Positions 47,799-57,203 of a DNA stretch of 63,173 nucleotides are shown here, piece by piece. The stretch spans positions 1 to 63,173 of the forward strand of contig OMZE01000020.1 of assembly GCA_900315455.1 (NCBI GenBank). Direction: 5' to 3'. Source of the DNA: an uncultured Prevotellaceae bacterium (GTDB lineage: Bacteria > Bacteroidota > Bacteroidia > Bacteroidales > Bacteroidaceae). Each line of letters opens with the position of its first letter. Within the stretch, counting starts at the first letter, position 1. The notes below the pieces were generated by a model, which searched no databases, was not told where the DNA came from, and was given only the letters and a program-made list of their open reading frames with translations. The translations under genes were made by a program, and so were the position numbers.

Positions 47799-49049
47799 TC
47801 AGTATCTGACAAGAGATTTCCTGATTCTTTCTGTACCATGGTCGTCAAGGGCTGTCACAGGCATGAAGCCCTCGGCCAGATATACGGTTTCCTTCAGAAT
47901 CTGACTGATCCTTCGGGCGAAAGTGTGCAGGTGAAGGTCATGGAGTTTGGTGTCAAGCACGTTGTCGTTCACGGGTTCATGCCGATAAACGGTATAGAGG
48001 TCACAGAGGTGTCTCAAAGTGATGGAATGGTGTGCTGCATGATATTTGAGATTCTGCATCATAAAGCATACTGTTTTCTCAATGTCGCTGCAGTCTTGTA
48101 TCTTCTTGGAAAAACGGTTGCTCTTCTTCTTGCTGCCAAGTAGACTTTGGGAAGGCAGCGGAGAAGTGTCTTTTGCATGTCGGGGAGGAAAATGCGAGAT
48201 GGTGGAGAGGTCTGGCACGGGGACCTTGACCTGTGCACGTTCCATTCCATCAAGCACGATGTTCGTTACCCCTTGTTCCTCTGCATAGAGCAACAGGTCG
48301 TGCCATTTCTTGGGCGAGAGACTCCTTAGGTTGAGAATGTCTTCTGCGCATAAAGGCTGTCGCTCTTCTGGCCCTGCCAAACTCAGATGTAATAGTGCGC
48401 TGATGGCCTCACGGGAGTTTTGGTCGAGTTTGGTTCCCATGTCGCTGTCAAGCACTTGTTGATAAAGGGCAAGGGTTTCCTGCGCCATCTCTTCATAGTC
48501 GGTATATTCATCCGTCTTGGGGTCGGAAATGACCACTATACGGTCATTCAACTTCTCTCCCTTGAGGTAATCGGCTTCTTTGGGGTCGGTCAACAGCATG
48601 GCTGCGGCATTTGCCACCATCTTTTTCTGATAGCAAATCATTTTCCAGGTGCGGATGCCATACTGGGCGTCGATAAAGTCGGGATTCATCCCTCCGTATG
48701 AGGAGAAGACCACGGGAAATCCTCGTTTCCTTGACCACAGCCCGATGCGTGAGGCAATGAAGTTGTAGGAACCGTGAATGTGTACGATATCCGGCATGAA
48801 ACCATATAAAATGTGGAGGTATTTCTTCTGAAGCCCCAAAAGGTTCACCACGCCATGACGCCCGTAATCGCTCTTCCCCGTACCGATGGTGAAGTGATTG
48901 TAGTTTGACATGGAAGTTGCCACATTGTCCAGTGTGACTACATTCACCACCGCATGTTCCCCCATTCGTGTCATCAATGCGTCGAGATGTTGCCATAACG
49001 GCGTCTCGGCGTCACTGAAAGCGGTGAAATGGAGTATTTTCATTTTCAT
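47799..49049 (-). CDS. GT4-like protein with a non-standard C-terminal half
   Basis: 416 residues. The N-terminal ~180 residues resemble the acceptor half of a GT-B glycosyltransferase (MKILHFTAFSDAETPLWQHL, DIVHIHGSYNFIASRIGLW, FSSYGGMNPDFI, KEADYLKG). The C-terminal half does not show the expected donor-binding domain with its E-x7-E motif. Instead it is helical and charged, with TLALYQQVLDSDMG, REAISALLHLSLAG, SPKKWHDLLLYAEEQGV and a basic linker (GSKKKSNRFSKKIQ). It may be a degenerate transferase with a new role. It is 22 bp after a GT2 gene and 48 bp before fbp. Confidence 0.6.
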   Translation of the reverse strand: MKMKILHFTAFSDAETPLWQHLDALMTRMGEHAVVNVVTLDNVATSMSNYNHFTIGTGKSDYGRHGVVNLLGLQKKYLHILYGFMPDIVHIHGSYNFIASRIGLWSRKRGFPVVFSSYGGMNPDFIDAQYGIRTWKMICYQKKMVANAAAMLLTDPKEADYLKGEKLNDRIVVISDPKTDEYTDYEEMAQETLALYQQVLDSDMGTKLDQNSREAISALLHLSLAGPEERQPLCAEDILNLRSLSPKKWHDLLLYAEEQGVTNIVLDGMERAQVKVPVPDLSTISHFPPRHAKDTSPLPSQSLLGSKKKSNRFSKKIQDCSDIEKTVCFMMQNLKYHAAHHSITLRHLCDLYTVYRHEPVNDNVLDTKLHDLHLHTFARRISQILKETVYLAEGFMPVTALDDHGTERIRKSLVRY

Positions 49050-49071
49050 AGGAATTCATGTGTTTTGGGTG

Positions 49072-50211
49072 TCACACCTTATGGCTGATGAAATCATTCT
49101 TGTCGGCATACTCATAGCGAAACCTTGTCATGATATTCCGGAAGAGCATGCTCCATTCATAGGGAATGACTTTCCACGAGGGGACGGAGACACCCATCGC
49201 TTGCAAGGCACGTTTCCCGTTGACAATCCTGAGCATGAGAGAAAGGACCAATGCTGCCACACTCACTCCTAAGAGTATCCACCGAGAGGTAAGTGCCGCA
49301 AAGACCATGACAGCCAGAACGACAATGTAGTTGAGATGGAGCATCGTTTGGTCGGTTAAAAACTGTGTTCTTAACCCGAGACCTCCTTCAAGATGCTTTT
49401 TCGTCTCCTCATGATATACCTGGCGGTTCTGCCACGTCTTCTCGGAAATGGCGTTTTCTGTGAGCCATGCTTCAGGTGAGACAGTGATTCCGTGTTCGCC
49501 CAACTTGGCAAACTTGTTGACCAAGAAGTCATATTCGCCGATGGAGTAGCGCAGGTGTTCCTGGAAACCGTTGCTTTCCATAAAATCGCTCTTCTTGAAT
49601 GCCAGCAATGGGCAATTGGTGCGGTAGGCATTGCCATTTTGGGCGGCCCTTAGAAGATAGAGTGCGGTATGCATCTGCTCGAAACGGTGATATGGCTTAC
49701 TGTCTTTTTCATAATTCACATATCCCATCACCAAACTTTTGCGGTGCGAAAGTGATGAGGCAAATGCAGCCAGCCACCCGCTTCCTTCTGGTTTGCAGCG
49801 GGGGTCGGTCAGGATAATCCAGTCGTTTTTCGAAGCCCTCACTCCAAGGGTAATGGCCAGTTTGTTCTTGCTCATATACCTGGAACTTTCCGGAACGAAG
49901 GTGGAATACAGACGCTGGTTATTGGCATAGCGCTTCAGCACATTGTCGGTTTCAGCGTCTGCCTTTTCCGAAACCACGATGATGTCATACCCTGGCTCGT
50001 AGTCTTGGGTAAGGAAGATGGGGAGATGCTCGTCGAGTGCAACATGGTCGCCGTTGGAAACGAGCAGCACTGTGACTTTCGGCAACTCTTCCACGGCCTC
50101 CGCGTCTTCTTGCCTTAAACGGCGAAAAAGCGGACTCATCATCGGTGCGACAAGGGCCAGAAAAAGTGTCGCTGCTCCGAGTATAAGGGTAATGGTATCG
50201 ATGTAGGTCAT
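49072..50211 (-). CDS. Membrane GT2-like glycosyltransferase with an altered DXD
   Basis: 379 residues. One membrane helix at the N-terminus (DTITLILGAATLFLALVAPM), a GT-A-like domain (VTVLLVSNGDHVALDEHLPI, IIVVSEKADAETDN), and two helices near 293-330. In the usual DXD position it reads ILTDPRCKPEGSGWL, and the later acceptor motif is QNRQVYHEE instead of QxxRW. It is probably a GT2 enzyme, but activity is uncertain. It overlaps lysA by 4 bp and is followed by the GT4-like gene. Location inside an amino-acid operon is unusual. Confidence 0.65.
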   Translation of the reverse strand: MTYIDTITLILGAATLFLALVAPMMSPLFRRLRQEDAEAVEELPKVTVLLVSNGDHVALDEHLPIFLTQDYEPGYDIIVVSEKADAETDNVLKRYANNQRLYSTFVPESSRYMSKNKLAITLGVRASKNDWIILTDPRCKPEGSGWLAAFASSLSHRKSLVMGYVNYEKDSKPYHRFEQMHTALYLLRAAQNGNAYRTNCPLLAFKKSDFMESNGFQEHLRYSIGEYDFLVNKFAKLGEHGITVSPEAWLTENAISEKTWQNRQVYHEETKKHLEGGLGLRTQFLTDQTMLHLNYIVVLAVMVFAALTSRWILLGVSVAALVLSLMLRIVNGKRALQAMGVSVPSWKVIPYEWSMLFRNIMTRFRYEYADKNDFISHKV

Positions 50212-51365
50212 AGGTCTTCAGAGATATATCCTACGGGCAATTTCCTGCAATTATACTGTGACGCCATGATTTCTCCATAAGCACCAGCCGAACGTATGGC
50301 GATGAGGTCTCCTCGACGGGTGACATTCAGGTCGACGGCTTTCCCGAAAACGTCGCTTGATTCACAGATGGGACCAACCACGTCATAGGTTTCCTTCTGC
50401 CCATCGCTGCTGATGTTCTCTATTTTGTGGTATGCTTGATAGAGGGCAGGCCTGATAAGGTCGGTCATGCCGGCATCTACAATGGCAAATTGCTTTACGG
50501 CGCCTTTCTTCACATAGAGGGTGCGGGTGATGAGTGTGCCACATTGAGCCACCACGGCCCTTCCCAATTCGAAATGCAATGTTTGTCCCTCACGAAGCCG
50601 AAGATGACGGGCATAGGTGTCGAAATAGGACTTGAAGTCAGGGATGGGCACCCGGTTGGGGTGGGTGTAATCGATGCCTAAACCTCCACCCACATTGATG
50701 TTTTCCACTACAATCTTCTTTCGCTCCAGTTGTTTCTGGAGGTCATTAATCCGGTTGCACAACGCCGCAAAGTCATCCATGTTGAGAATCTGGGAGCCGA
50801 TGTGGAAATGCAGGCCAACAAATGAGACGTGCGACATGTGGGAGGCCACCTCAATCACGTCTTCCATGTCGCGCATGGCAATGCCAAACTTGTTTTCTGC
50901 AAGTCCTGTGGTGATTTTGGAATGGGTGTGTGCTCCCACATCTGGATTGATGCGGAATGCCACGCGTGCTGTTTTCCCCATTTCTCCGGCAATATCATTG
51001 ATTACCTCAAGTTCGGCGATGCTTTCTACATTGAAGCAGAAAATTCCCGCTTTTAGTCCGAGACGGATTTCCCAGTCGCTCTTCCCAACTCCTGCGTACA
51101 CGATTTTTCTTGGTGAAAAGCCGCTGGAGAGAGAGGCTTGTATCTCGCCGCCGCTGACACAGTCGGCACCTAACCCTGACATGGCTATGATATTCAGCAC
51201 CTTGGGGTTGGCGTTGGCTTTCACAGCATAGTGAACGACAAAGCCCTTGTGCTTTTCCACCTCATGGTTGATGGCACGGAGCGTTTCTCGCAACAGTTCT
51301 GTGTCGTAGTAATAGAACGGCGTTTCGATTTCCTGGAATTTTTCAGTAGGGAACTTTCCTTTCAT
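50208..51365 (-). CDS. lysA: Diaminopimelate decarboxylase
   Basis: 385 residues. The PLP lysine is K49 in HYAVKANANPKVL. Other family motifs: GLGADCVSGGEIQASLSSGF, VGLHFHIGSQI, NVGGGLGIDYTHPNR and GPICESSDVFGKAVDL (the substrate-binding Cys-Glu). It decarboxylates meso-diaminopimelate to L-lysine, the last step of the pathway. It starts 5 bp after the lysC stop; the two form a lysine unit. Confidence 0.96.
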   Translation of the reverse strand: MKGKFPTEKFQEIETPFYYYDTELLRETLRAINHEVEKHKGFVVHYAVKANANPKVLNIIAMSGLGADCVSGGEIQASLSSGFSPRKIVYAGVGKSDWEIRLGLKAGIFCFNVESIAELEVINDIAGEMGKTARVAFRINPDVGAHTHSKITTGLAENKFGIAMRDMEDVIEVASHMSHVSFVGLHFHIGSQILNMDDFAALCNRINDLQKQLERKKIVVENINVGGGLGIDYTHPNRVPIPDFKSYFDTYARHLRLREGQTLHFELGRAVVAQCGTLITRTLYVKKGAVKQFAIVDAGMTDLIRPALYQAYHKIENISSDGQKETYDVVGPICESSDVFGKAVDLNVTRRGDLIAIRSAGAYGEIMASQYNCRKLPVGYISEDL

Positions 51366-51370
51366 CTTCT

Positions 51371-52687
51371 TTACTTGAATAATTTGGCGCTGAGGTTCTG
51401 GAGGGCACGCTTCTTGTCTTGTTCCTTTACAAGGAAAGAAATATTGTAATTTGACCCTCCATAAGAAATCATTCTCACAGGGATGTCTTTCATCGCGTCA
51501 GTAGCAATGGTCTCGAATCCCAGATTGCTCCAGTCGAGGTCACCCACCACACAGATAATGCACATGTTGGTGTCAACGGTCACCGTACCGTATTTCTTCA
51601 GTTCGTTGACGATGGCAGAGAGGTGGGCGGCATTGTCGATGGTCACCGAGACGCCAACCTCGGAAGTGCAGATCATGTCGATGGGTGTCTGGTAACTTTC
51701 GAAAATCTCGAAGACCTTGCGCAGGAAACCTGTCGCAAGGAGCATCCGTGAACTCTTGATCTTGATGGCTACGATATTGTCTTTTGCCGCCACGGCCTTG
51801 ATTTTCCCGCGCATGATGACATTGTCTACAATGGTTCCTTCAGCGTCGGGCTCCATGGTGTTGAGCAATCTTACAGGGATGCCGGCATATTTTGCAGGTT
51901 GGATGCATGTGGGGTGAAGGATTTTTGCCCCGAAATATGCCAACTCTGCTGCTTCCTCGAAATTGAGTTGTCTCACGGCCTCGGTGTCGTCGACGATGCG
52001 CGGGTCGTTGTTGTGCATGCCGTCGATATCCGTCCAAATCTGGATCTCTTCTGCTTCGATAGCGGCACCAATCAGTGAGGCGGTGTAGTCGCTTCCGCCT
52101 CGCTGCAGGTTGTCAACCTCACCATAGGCATTGCGGCAGATGAAACCCTGAGTGACATAGATTTGGTGGTTGTCGTTCTCTTTCATCAACGCCGTGAGTT
52201 TCTCTTTGATGTATTGTGTGTCGGGCTCTGCGTTCTTGTCGGTCCTCATGAAGTCGAGAGCCGACAGCAAGATGGCGTCAATGCCTATCTCATGCAGATA
52301 GTTGGTCATCATGTTGGTGCTGATGACCTCACCCTGTGCTACGATGCTCTTCTCTTCAAAACTGGTGAACAAGTCTTTGGTAAACGAGCGGAGGTAGTTG
52401 AACTCCTCAACGAGGAATTGGCGTGTCTTCTCACGCCATTCTTCAGTACTGTAGAGTTGCTCGATGTGCTGCATATACTTTGCCTCAAGCATGTTGATGA
52501 CTTCGTTTGCACCATCGGGGTTCTTCTTATATAGGTAATCCGAGATTTCCAAAAGCGTGTTGGTGGTGCCCGACATGGCAGAGAGCACCACGAAAGTGGG
52601 TTGTCCGCTTCGAGTGACCAACGAGGCCACGTGTTTCATTCTCTCAGGTGTGCCGACGGATGTGCCGCCGAATTTCATGACTATCAT
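51371..52687 (-). CDS. lysC: Aspartate kinase, monofunctional
   Basis: 438 residues. KFGGTSVGTPERM (4-16) is the kinase signature; LQRGGSDYTASLIGAAIEA and IWTDIDGMHNNDPRIV follow. Two ACT domains form the C-terminal third (about 300-438, with VAIKIKSSRML and MICTSEVGVSVTID), so lysine feedback is likely. There is no homoserine dehydrogenase fusion. It phosphorylates aspartate for lysine, methionine and threonine synthesis. Confidence 0.95.
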   Translation of the reverse strand: MIVMKFGGTSVGTPERMKHVASLVTRSGQPTFVVLSAMSGTTNTLLEISDYLYKKNPDGANEVINMLEAKYMQHIEQLYSTEEWREKTRQFLVEEFNYLRSFTKDLFTSFEEKSIVAQGEVISTNMMTNYLHEIGIDAILLSALDFMRTDKNAEPDTQYIKEKLTALMKENDNHQIYVTQGFICRNAYGEVDNLQRGGSDYTASLIGAAIEAEEIQIWTDIDGMHNNDPRIVDDTEAVRQLNFEEAAELAYFGAKILHPTCIQPAKYAGIPVRLLNTMEPDAEGTIVDNVIMRGKIKAVAAKDNIVAIKIKSSRMLLATGFLRKVFEIFESYQTPIDMICTSEVGVSVTIDNAAHLSAIVNELKKYGTVTVDTNMCIICVVGDLDWSNLGFETIATDAMKDIPVRMISYGGSNYNISFLVKEQDKKRALQNLSAKLFK

Positions 52688-52717
52688 ATGATTGGGATGT
52701 GTTTGGTTGTATTCTAA

Positions 52718-53425
52718 TCAGTCTTTACTGTCTTCTGTAAGGTCCATTTGGTGATACTCTTTCGTGACATTGGTCACCGTGCCGTCTTTGCAACGGTATA
52801 CCGTGCCGGGGAATTCATCGAGCAGTTGGATGTTGTGTGTCGACATAACCACAGCCGTACCGTCCTTACTGATTGTCTTCAAGAGGCCTACGATGTGGCG
52901 TGCCGTCTCAATGTCAAGATTTCCCGTGGGCTCGTCGGCAATGATGATCTTGGGCTTGTTGAGGAGGGCGCGCGCTATTGCGATGTGCTGTTGTTCTCCT
53001 CCGGAAAGTTCATGGGGCATCTTGTCTTTCTTCTCGAGCATGCCAACGGCATCCAATACGGTGTCGATACGCTCGTCGCGCTCCTTGCGCTTTCTCCATC
53101 CAGTGGCTTTCAGCACAAACTCCAGGTTTTTCTTCACCGAGCGGTCGTGTAGCAGTTGGAAATCTTGGAAGATAATACCCATTTGTTTGCGGAGAGCAGG
53201 GACAGACTTCCGCTTGATGTCGTTGATGTCGAATCCCAGCACCATGGCTTTCTCCGGCTCATCATGGTCGAGTTCGCAATACAGGGTCTTGAGGAGAGAA
53301 CTTTTCCCAGACCCCACCTTTCCTATGATGTAAACGAAGTCTCCTTCATTCACTTGCAGACAGACGTCTTTGAGCACGACATTTCCGTCTTGCACGATAT
53401 TTACTTTCTGGTAATCGATAAGCAT
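52718..53425 (-). CDS. ftsE: FtsE-like ABC ATPase
   Basis: 235 residues. Walker A GKVGSGKSS spans 35-43, the Q-loop FQDFQLL follows, the signature LSGGE is at 140-144 and Walker B IIIADEPTGNLD at 160-171. MPHELSGGEQQ and the short length match FtsE/LolD-type ATPases; the FtsE call is by family resemblance in Bacteroidota. With FtsX it controls cell-wall hydrolases at division. No ftsX lies next to it. It sits 18 bp after hisIE and 30 bp before lysC. Confidence 0.85.
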   Translation of the reverse strand: MLIDYQKVNIVQDGNVVLKDVCLQVNEGDFVYIIGKVGSGKSSLLKTLYCELDHDEPEKAMVLGFDINDIKRKSVPALRKQMGIIFQDFQLLHDRSVKKNLEFVLKATGWRKRKERDERIDTVLDAVGMLEKKDKMPHELSGGEQQHIAIARALLNKPKIIIADEPTGNLDIETARHIVGLLKTISKDGTAVVMSTHNIQLLDEFPGTVYRCKDGTVTNVTKEYHQMDLTEDSKD

Positions 53426-53443
53426 ATGATAATTGTTTGATTG

Positions 53444-54058
53444 TCAATGTTTCTTCCAATTCGGGTCATGGCGTACCTGCAACTCCCTGGCCAGGTCTTC
53501 AATCCTCAAACCTTTGCTGGTGAGCAGTACGATAAGATGATAGAGCATGTCGGCTCCCTCGTATATCATGCGCTCTTCGGTTCCGTTGGTGGCCTCTATC
53601 ACGAGTTCAAGGGCCTCTTCGCCCACTTTTTGTGCCATTCGGTTGAGTCCGTCACGGAAAAGGCTTGTTGTGTAACTCCCTTCCGGCATTTCTTCATGCC
53701 GTTTTTCAATGAAATCCTGCAACTGGGTGAGGAACATGAGCGGAGAGGCTTCATTGGTGTCTCCCCAACAAGTGTCGCTGCCTGTATGGCATACGGGACC
53801 CTCCGGCTTTGCCTGAATGAGCAGGGTGTCATTGTCGCAGTCTACCTTTATATCAACGAGTTTAAGGTAGTTTCCCGAGGTTTCCCCCTTCGTCCACAGT
53901 TTTTGGCGTGAACGACTGTAAAAGGTTACCAACCCGGTGTCGGTGGTTTTCTTCAGCGACTCTTGGTTCATATACCCCAGCATCAACACTTTCCTTGTTG
54001 TGGCATCTTGGATGATGGCAGGTACCAGTCCTCCACACTTTTCAAAATCTATATCCAT
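53444..54058 (-). CDS. hisI: Bifunctional phosphoribosyl-AMP cyclohydrolase / phosphoribosyl-ATP pyrophosphatase
   Basis: 204 residues, fused HisI-HisE. The cyclohydrolase part (1-110) has MLGYMNQESL, SRSRQKLWTKGETSGNYL, DCDNDTLL and CHTGSDTCWG with the zinc cysteines. The pyrophosphatase part (110-200) has GSYTTSLFRDGLNRMAQKVG and EEALELVIEA. It catalyses steps 2 and 3 of histidine synthesis. It follows hisF by 26 bp. Confidence 0.96.
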   Translation of the reverse strand: MDIDFEKCGGLVPAIIQDATTRKVLMLGYMNQESLKKTTDTGLVTFYSRSRQKLWTKGETSGNYLKLVDIKVDCDNDTLLIQAKPEGPVCHTGSDTCWGDTNEASPLMFLTQLQDFIEKRHEEMPEGSYTTSLFRDGLNRMAQKVGEEALELVIEATNGTEERMIYEGADMLYHLIVLLTSKGLRIEDLARELQVRHDPNWKKH

Positions 54059-54084
54059 TGTTTTCTTTTGTCTTTTTTTGACGG

Positions 54085-54840
54085 TTATCTCACTTTTATC
54101 CCTTCTTTTCTCAGGTAGTCCTTCAGTTCAGGGATACTTATCTCTCCGAAATGGAATACGCTGGCAGCAAGTGCCGCATCGGCTTTGCCCTTTATAAATG
54201 CGTCTTTGAAATGGTGCATGTTGCCTGCGCCTCCGCTGGCTATAACGGGAATGGGGAGGATGTCATGGAGCCTTGCCAATGCTTCGACGGCAAATCCCTG
54301 CTTTACCCCGTCGTGGTTCATGCTGGTGAAGAGAATCTCACCGGCTCCACGGTCGGCCACTTCTTTTGCCCATTCGAAAAGTGTCTTATCGGTAGGCACC
54401 CTTCCGCCGTTCAGGTAACAGTGCCAGTCGCCGTTTTCGAACCGGGCATCTATGGCGCACACGCAGACCTGTGAACCAAAACTTGTGGCAATCTCGTCAA
54501 TCAGTTCTGGCCTGCGTATTGCCGCGCTGTTCACACTTACCTTGTCGGCTCCTGCATACAGTAGGCGCTCTACATCGGCAAGTTCATTGATGCCACCACC
54601 AACGGTGAAGGGGATATTCACTTCGTCTGCCACTCGTGTGACCATTTCGGTGAATGTCTTTCTTCCCTCATGGCTGGCGGTGATGTCGAGGAATACCAAC
54701 TCGTCGGCCCCTGCCTCGCTATATGCCTTCCCAAGGGCTACTGGGTCGCCTGCTTCGCGCAGGTTGACGAAGTTGACTCCTTTCACAGTAGTGCCGTCTT
54801 TCACGTCGAGGCACGGTATGATACGTTTTGCAAGCCCCAT
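54085..54840 (-). CDS. hisF: Imidazole glycerol phosphate synthase, cyclase subunit
   Basis: 251 residues, TIM barrel. [19 protein letters not shown] contains catalytic D11; the second catalytic Asp is in [25 protein letters not shown] is a phosphate site. It makes imidazole glycerol phosphate and AICAR using ammonia from HisH. It begins 1 bp after hisA. Confidence 0.97.
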   Translation of the reverse strand: MGLAKRIIPCLDVKDGTTVKGVNFVNLREAGDPVALGKAYSEAGADELVFLDITASHEGRKTFTEMVTRVADEVNIPFTVGGGINELADVERLLYAGADKVSVNSAAIRRPELIDEIATSFGSQVCVCAIDARFENGDWHCYLNGGRVPTDKTLFEWAKEVADRGAGEILFTSMNHDGVKQGFAVEALARLHDILPIPVIASGGAGNMHHFKDAFIKGKADAALAASVFHFGEISIPELKDYLRKEGIKVR

Positions 54841-54841
54841 G

Positions 54842-55555
54842 TCAAATCAGTTTGTCGATGTCGATTTTTCCTTCGTAATATGCCTTCCCGAACACTACGG
54901 CCGGTATCCCCAGGCGGTCGAGTTGGATGATGTCTTCATTGGAAGATACGCCACCGCTGGCGATGAGGTGTAAGTGCGGAAAGGCTTTCATCACCTCAGC
55001 ATAGAGTGCTGATGATGGGCCATTGAGCATGCCATCGCGAGAGATGTCGGTGCAAAGCACGTTTTTCACGCCTCTCTCCACATAATCCCTGAGGAATGGC
55101 AATAGGCGAAGGTCGCTGTCCTTCTTCCATCCATTCACGGCTATCTTGCCGTCTCTCACGTCTGCCCCGAGGATAATCTTGTCAGGGCCATACTTCTCCA
55201 GCCAGGAATTAAACAATTGGGGATGAGTGACTGCCACGGACCCCACGGTGACCATGCTGGCTCCGGCGTCGAATGCCTCCTCTATGTCTGCATCCGTCTT
55301 AATCCCTCCTCCAAAGTCCACTGTCAGTTGAGTGGCAGATGTGATGTTGCGGAGAATGTGAGAGTTTACGATATGTCTTGACTTGGCACCATCGAGGTCC
55401 ACGACATGAAGCCGACGGAACCCCCGACGCTCAAACTCACAGGCCATTTTTGTCGGGTCTTCGCCATATACGGTTTTCGCCGCATAGTCGCCCCGGCACA
55501 GCCTTACGCATTGACCGTTGATGATGTCGATTGCAGGAATGAGTTCTATCGTCAT
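54842..55555 (-). CDS. hisA: HisA isomerase (ProFAR isomerase)
   Basis: 237 residues, TIM barrel homologous to His[20 protein letters not shown] holds the catalytic Asp; [13 protein letters not shown] and [13 protein letters not shown] are the phosphate loops. Step 4 of histidine synthesis, opening the ProFAR ribose. Its start overlaps hisH by 4 bp. Confidence 0.96.
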   Translation of the reverse strand: MTIELIPAIDIINGQCVRLCRGDYAAKTVYGEDPTKMACEFERRGFRRLHVVDLDGAKSRHIVNSHILRNITSATQLTVDFGGGIKTDADIEEAFDAGASMVTVGSVAVTHPQLFNSWLEKYGPDKIILGADVRDGKIAVNGWKKDSDLRLLPFLRDYVERGVKNVLCTDISRDGMLNGPSSALYAEVMKAFPHLHLIASGGVSSNEDIIQLDRLGIPAVVFGKAYYEGKIDIDKLI

Positions 55556-56169
55556 AATGTCGTTTTGTTTGCAGTTTGGGCAATTCGCAGGAAATTGTCG
55601 AGTATCCGTTCTCCTACCTTCCCGCTTTTCTCAGGGTGGAATTGCGTGGTGTAGAAATTATCCTTATGCAATGCCGCGCTGTATGGATGAATGAAGGTGG
55701 ATGTGGCAATAGTCCATTCGCTGCACGGCACATAATAACTGTGCACGAAATAGACGAAATCCTTCTCTTCCACTCCTTCGAGTAATGGCGATTTCAGGTG
55801 GGTGAGTTCGTTCCATCCCATGGCGGGTATCTTGTCTTCGTGGCACAGAGGAACGAAACGCTTCACGGGCAAGTCGAAAATGCCGAGGCAATCGGTGTCG
55901 CCTTCTTCGGAATGACGGCATAGCAACTGTTGCCCAATACATATGCCAAGGACAGGCTGACGCAAGCCCTTTATCAGTGTGTCGAGGCCTTTGGCGCGAA
56001 GGTAGGTCATGGCTCCTTGTGCCTCTCCTTGTCCGGGAAACAGCACGCCGTCGGCCTGTCGGATTTCTTCTGCATTGTCGGTAAGTGCTGGGGTAACACC
56101 GAGCCGGCGTAAAGCACTTTCTACAGAATAGATGTTGCCTGCATTGTATTTTACTATGGCCACTTTCAT
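55552..56169 (-). CDS. hisH: Imidazole glycerol phosphate synthase, glutamine amidotransferase subunit
   Basis: 205 residues, class I amidotransferase. The triad is Cys77 in VLGICIGQQLL, His178 and Glu180 in TQFHPEKSG. The oxyanion loop PGQGEAQGAM differs slightly from the usual PGVG. It makes ammonia from glutamine for HisF. It is 20 bp after purU and overlaps hisA. Genes hisG, D, C and B are not in the window. Confidence 0.96.
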   Translation of the reverse strand: MKVAIVKYNAGNIYSVESALRRLGVTPALTDNAEEIRQADGVLFPGQGEAQGAMTYLRAKGLDTLIKGLRQPVLGICIGQQLLCRHSEEGDTDCLGIFDLPVKRFVPLCHEDKIPAMGWNELTHLKSPLLEGVEEKDFVYFVHSYYVPCSEWTIATSTFIHPYSAALHKDNFYTTQFHPEKSGKVGERILDNFLRIAQTANKTTL

Positions 56170-56189
56170 GCGTTAGTCGTGGAATGTTC

Positions 56190-57053
56190 TCAACTGAAAA
56201 TGATGGTCTTGTTGTTGTAAGTGAGTATCTTGCGCTCGATGTGCTTGCTGACAGCCCTCGACAGGACAATCTTTTCGAGGTCGCGACCTTTGAGCACCAG
56301 ACTCTCGGGGGTGTCTTTATGGGAAATCCTGACCACATCTTGTTCGATGATAGGGCCTGCGTCGAGGTCACTGGTCACGTAATGGCTGGTGGCCCCGATA
56401 ATCTTCACACCCCGTTCCCATGCTTGGTGGTAGGGCTTTGCACCGATGAATGCGGGCAAGAAGGAGTGGTGGATGTTGATGATGTGGTGGGGGTACCTGC
56501 TAATCATCTGGTCGCTGATGATTTGCATGTATCGGGCCAGGACGATGAATGTCACACCTTTCTCCTCAAGCAGGCGCATCTCGGCTTCCTCTACCTCCTT
56601 CTTGTTGGAATGGTCCTTGTTGATGGACCACACATAGTAGGGGATGCCGAACTGTTCGGACACTTCCCTCATGTCTTCGTGATTGCTGATGATGCACGGT
56701 ATGTCGACATCCCATTCTCCCGACTTGTATCTTGCAAGCAGGTCGAAGAGGCAATGGCTCATCTTGCTGACGAAGATGGCCATTCTCGGACGGGTGTCGC
56801 TGAAATAAAGACTGAACGTCATGTCATACCGCTGGGCATAGAGCGTATTGATGTATTCACTAATTTTGTCGCGTGGAATGAGAAAACTCTCCAGTTCCCA
56901 TTCAATGCGCATGAAGAATCTTCCGTCCTGATGGTCAACATATTGGTCCAGGTACACGATGTTGCCTTTGTTGTCGGTGATGAATTTGGTCACCTCAGAG
57001 ATAATGCCTTGTTGGTCAGGGCAGTGAAGAAGCAATATGGCGGTTGATTTCAT
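56190..57053 (-). CDS. purU: Formyltetrahydrofolate deformylase
   Basis: 287 residues. An N-terminal ACT domain (1-85, LLLHCPDQQGIISEVTKFI) senses one-carbon status. The formyl-binding domain has the catalytic His in INIHHSFLPAFIGAKPYHQA and the Asp in YVTSDLDAGPIIEQD. It releases formate from 10-formyl-THF, supplying formate and free THF. It is the first gene of the train, and its promoter lies 23 bp upstream. Confidence 0.95.
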   Translation of the reverse strand: MKSTAILLLHCPDQQGIISEVTKFITDNKGNIVYLDQYVDHQDGRFFMRIEWELESFLIPRDKISEYINTLYAQRYDMTFSLYFSDTRPRMAIFVSKMSHCLFDLLARYKSGEWDVDIPCIISNHEDMREVSEQFGIPYYVWSINKDHSNKKEVEEAEMRLLEEKGVTFIVLARYMQIISDQMISRYPHHIINIHHSFLPAFIGAKPYHQAWERGVKIIGATSHYVTSDLDAGPIIEQDVVRISHKDTPESLVLKGRDLEKIVLSRAVSKHIERKILTYNNKTIIFS

Positions 57054-57075
57054 TTCTTTCTAAAAAAATATTTTG

Positions 57076-57083
57076 CAAAGGTA
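57076..57083 (-). promoter_or_regulatory. Promoter -7 element for the purU-his-lys gene train
   Basis: The minus strand reads TACCTTTG, exact consensus TAnnTTTG, 23 bp before purU. -33 weak. Confidence 0.5.
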
Positions 57084-57203
57084 GTGATTTCTCGCCATTT
57101 CCCACCATATAAATTTGAAAAAATAGCCAATGACATACATTTTAATGTCTTTATGCTGTTTTTATGCACACAACGCCGCATTGGCAGCATCAATCATCAG
57201 TGG

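Noticed and set aside
56184-57047. 287-codon plus-strand ORF
   Set aside because: Complete antisense mirror of purU, with matching length but no recognisable motifs.
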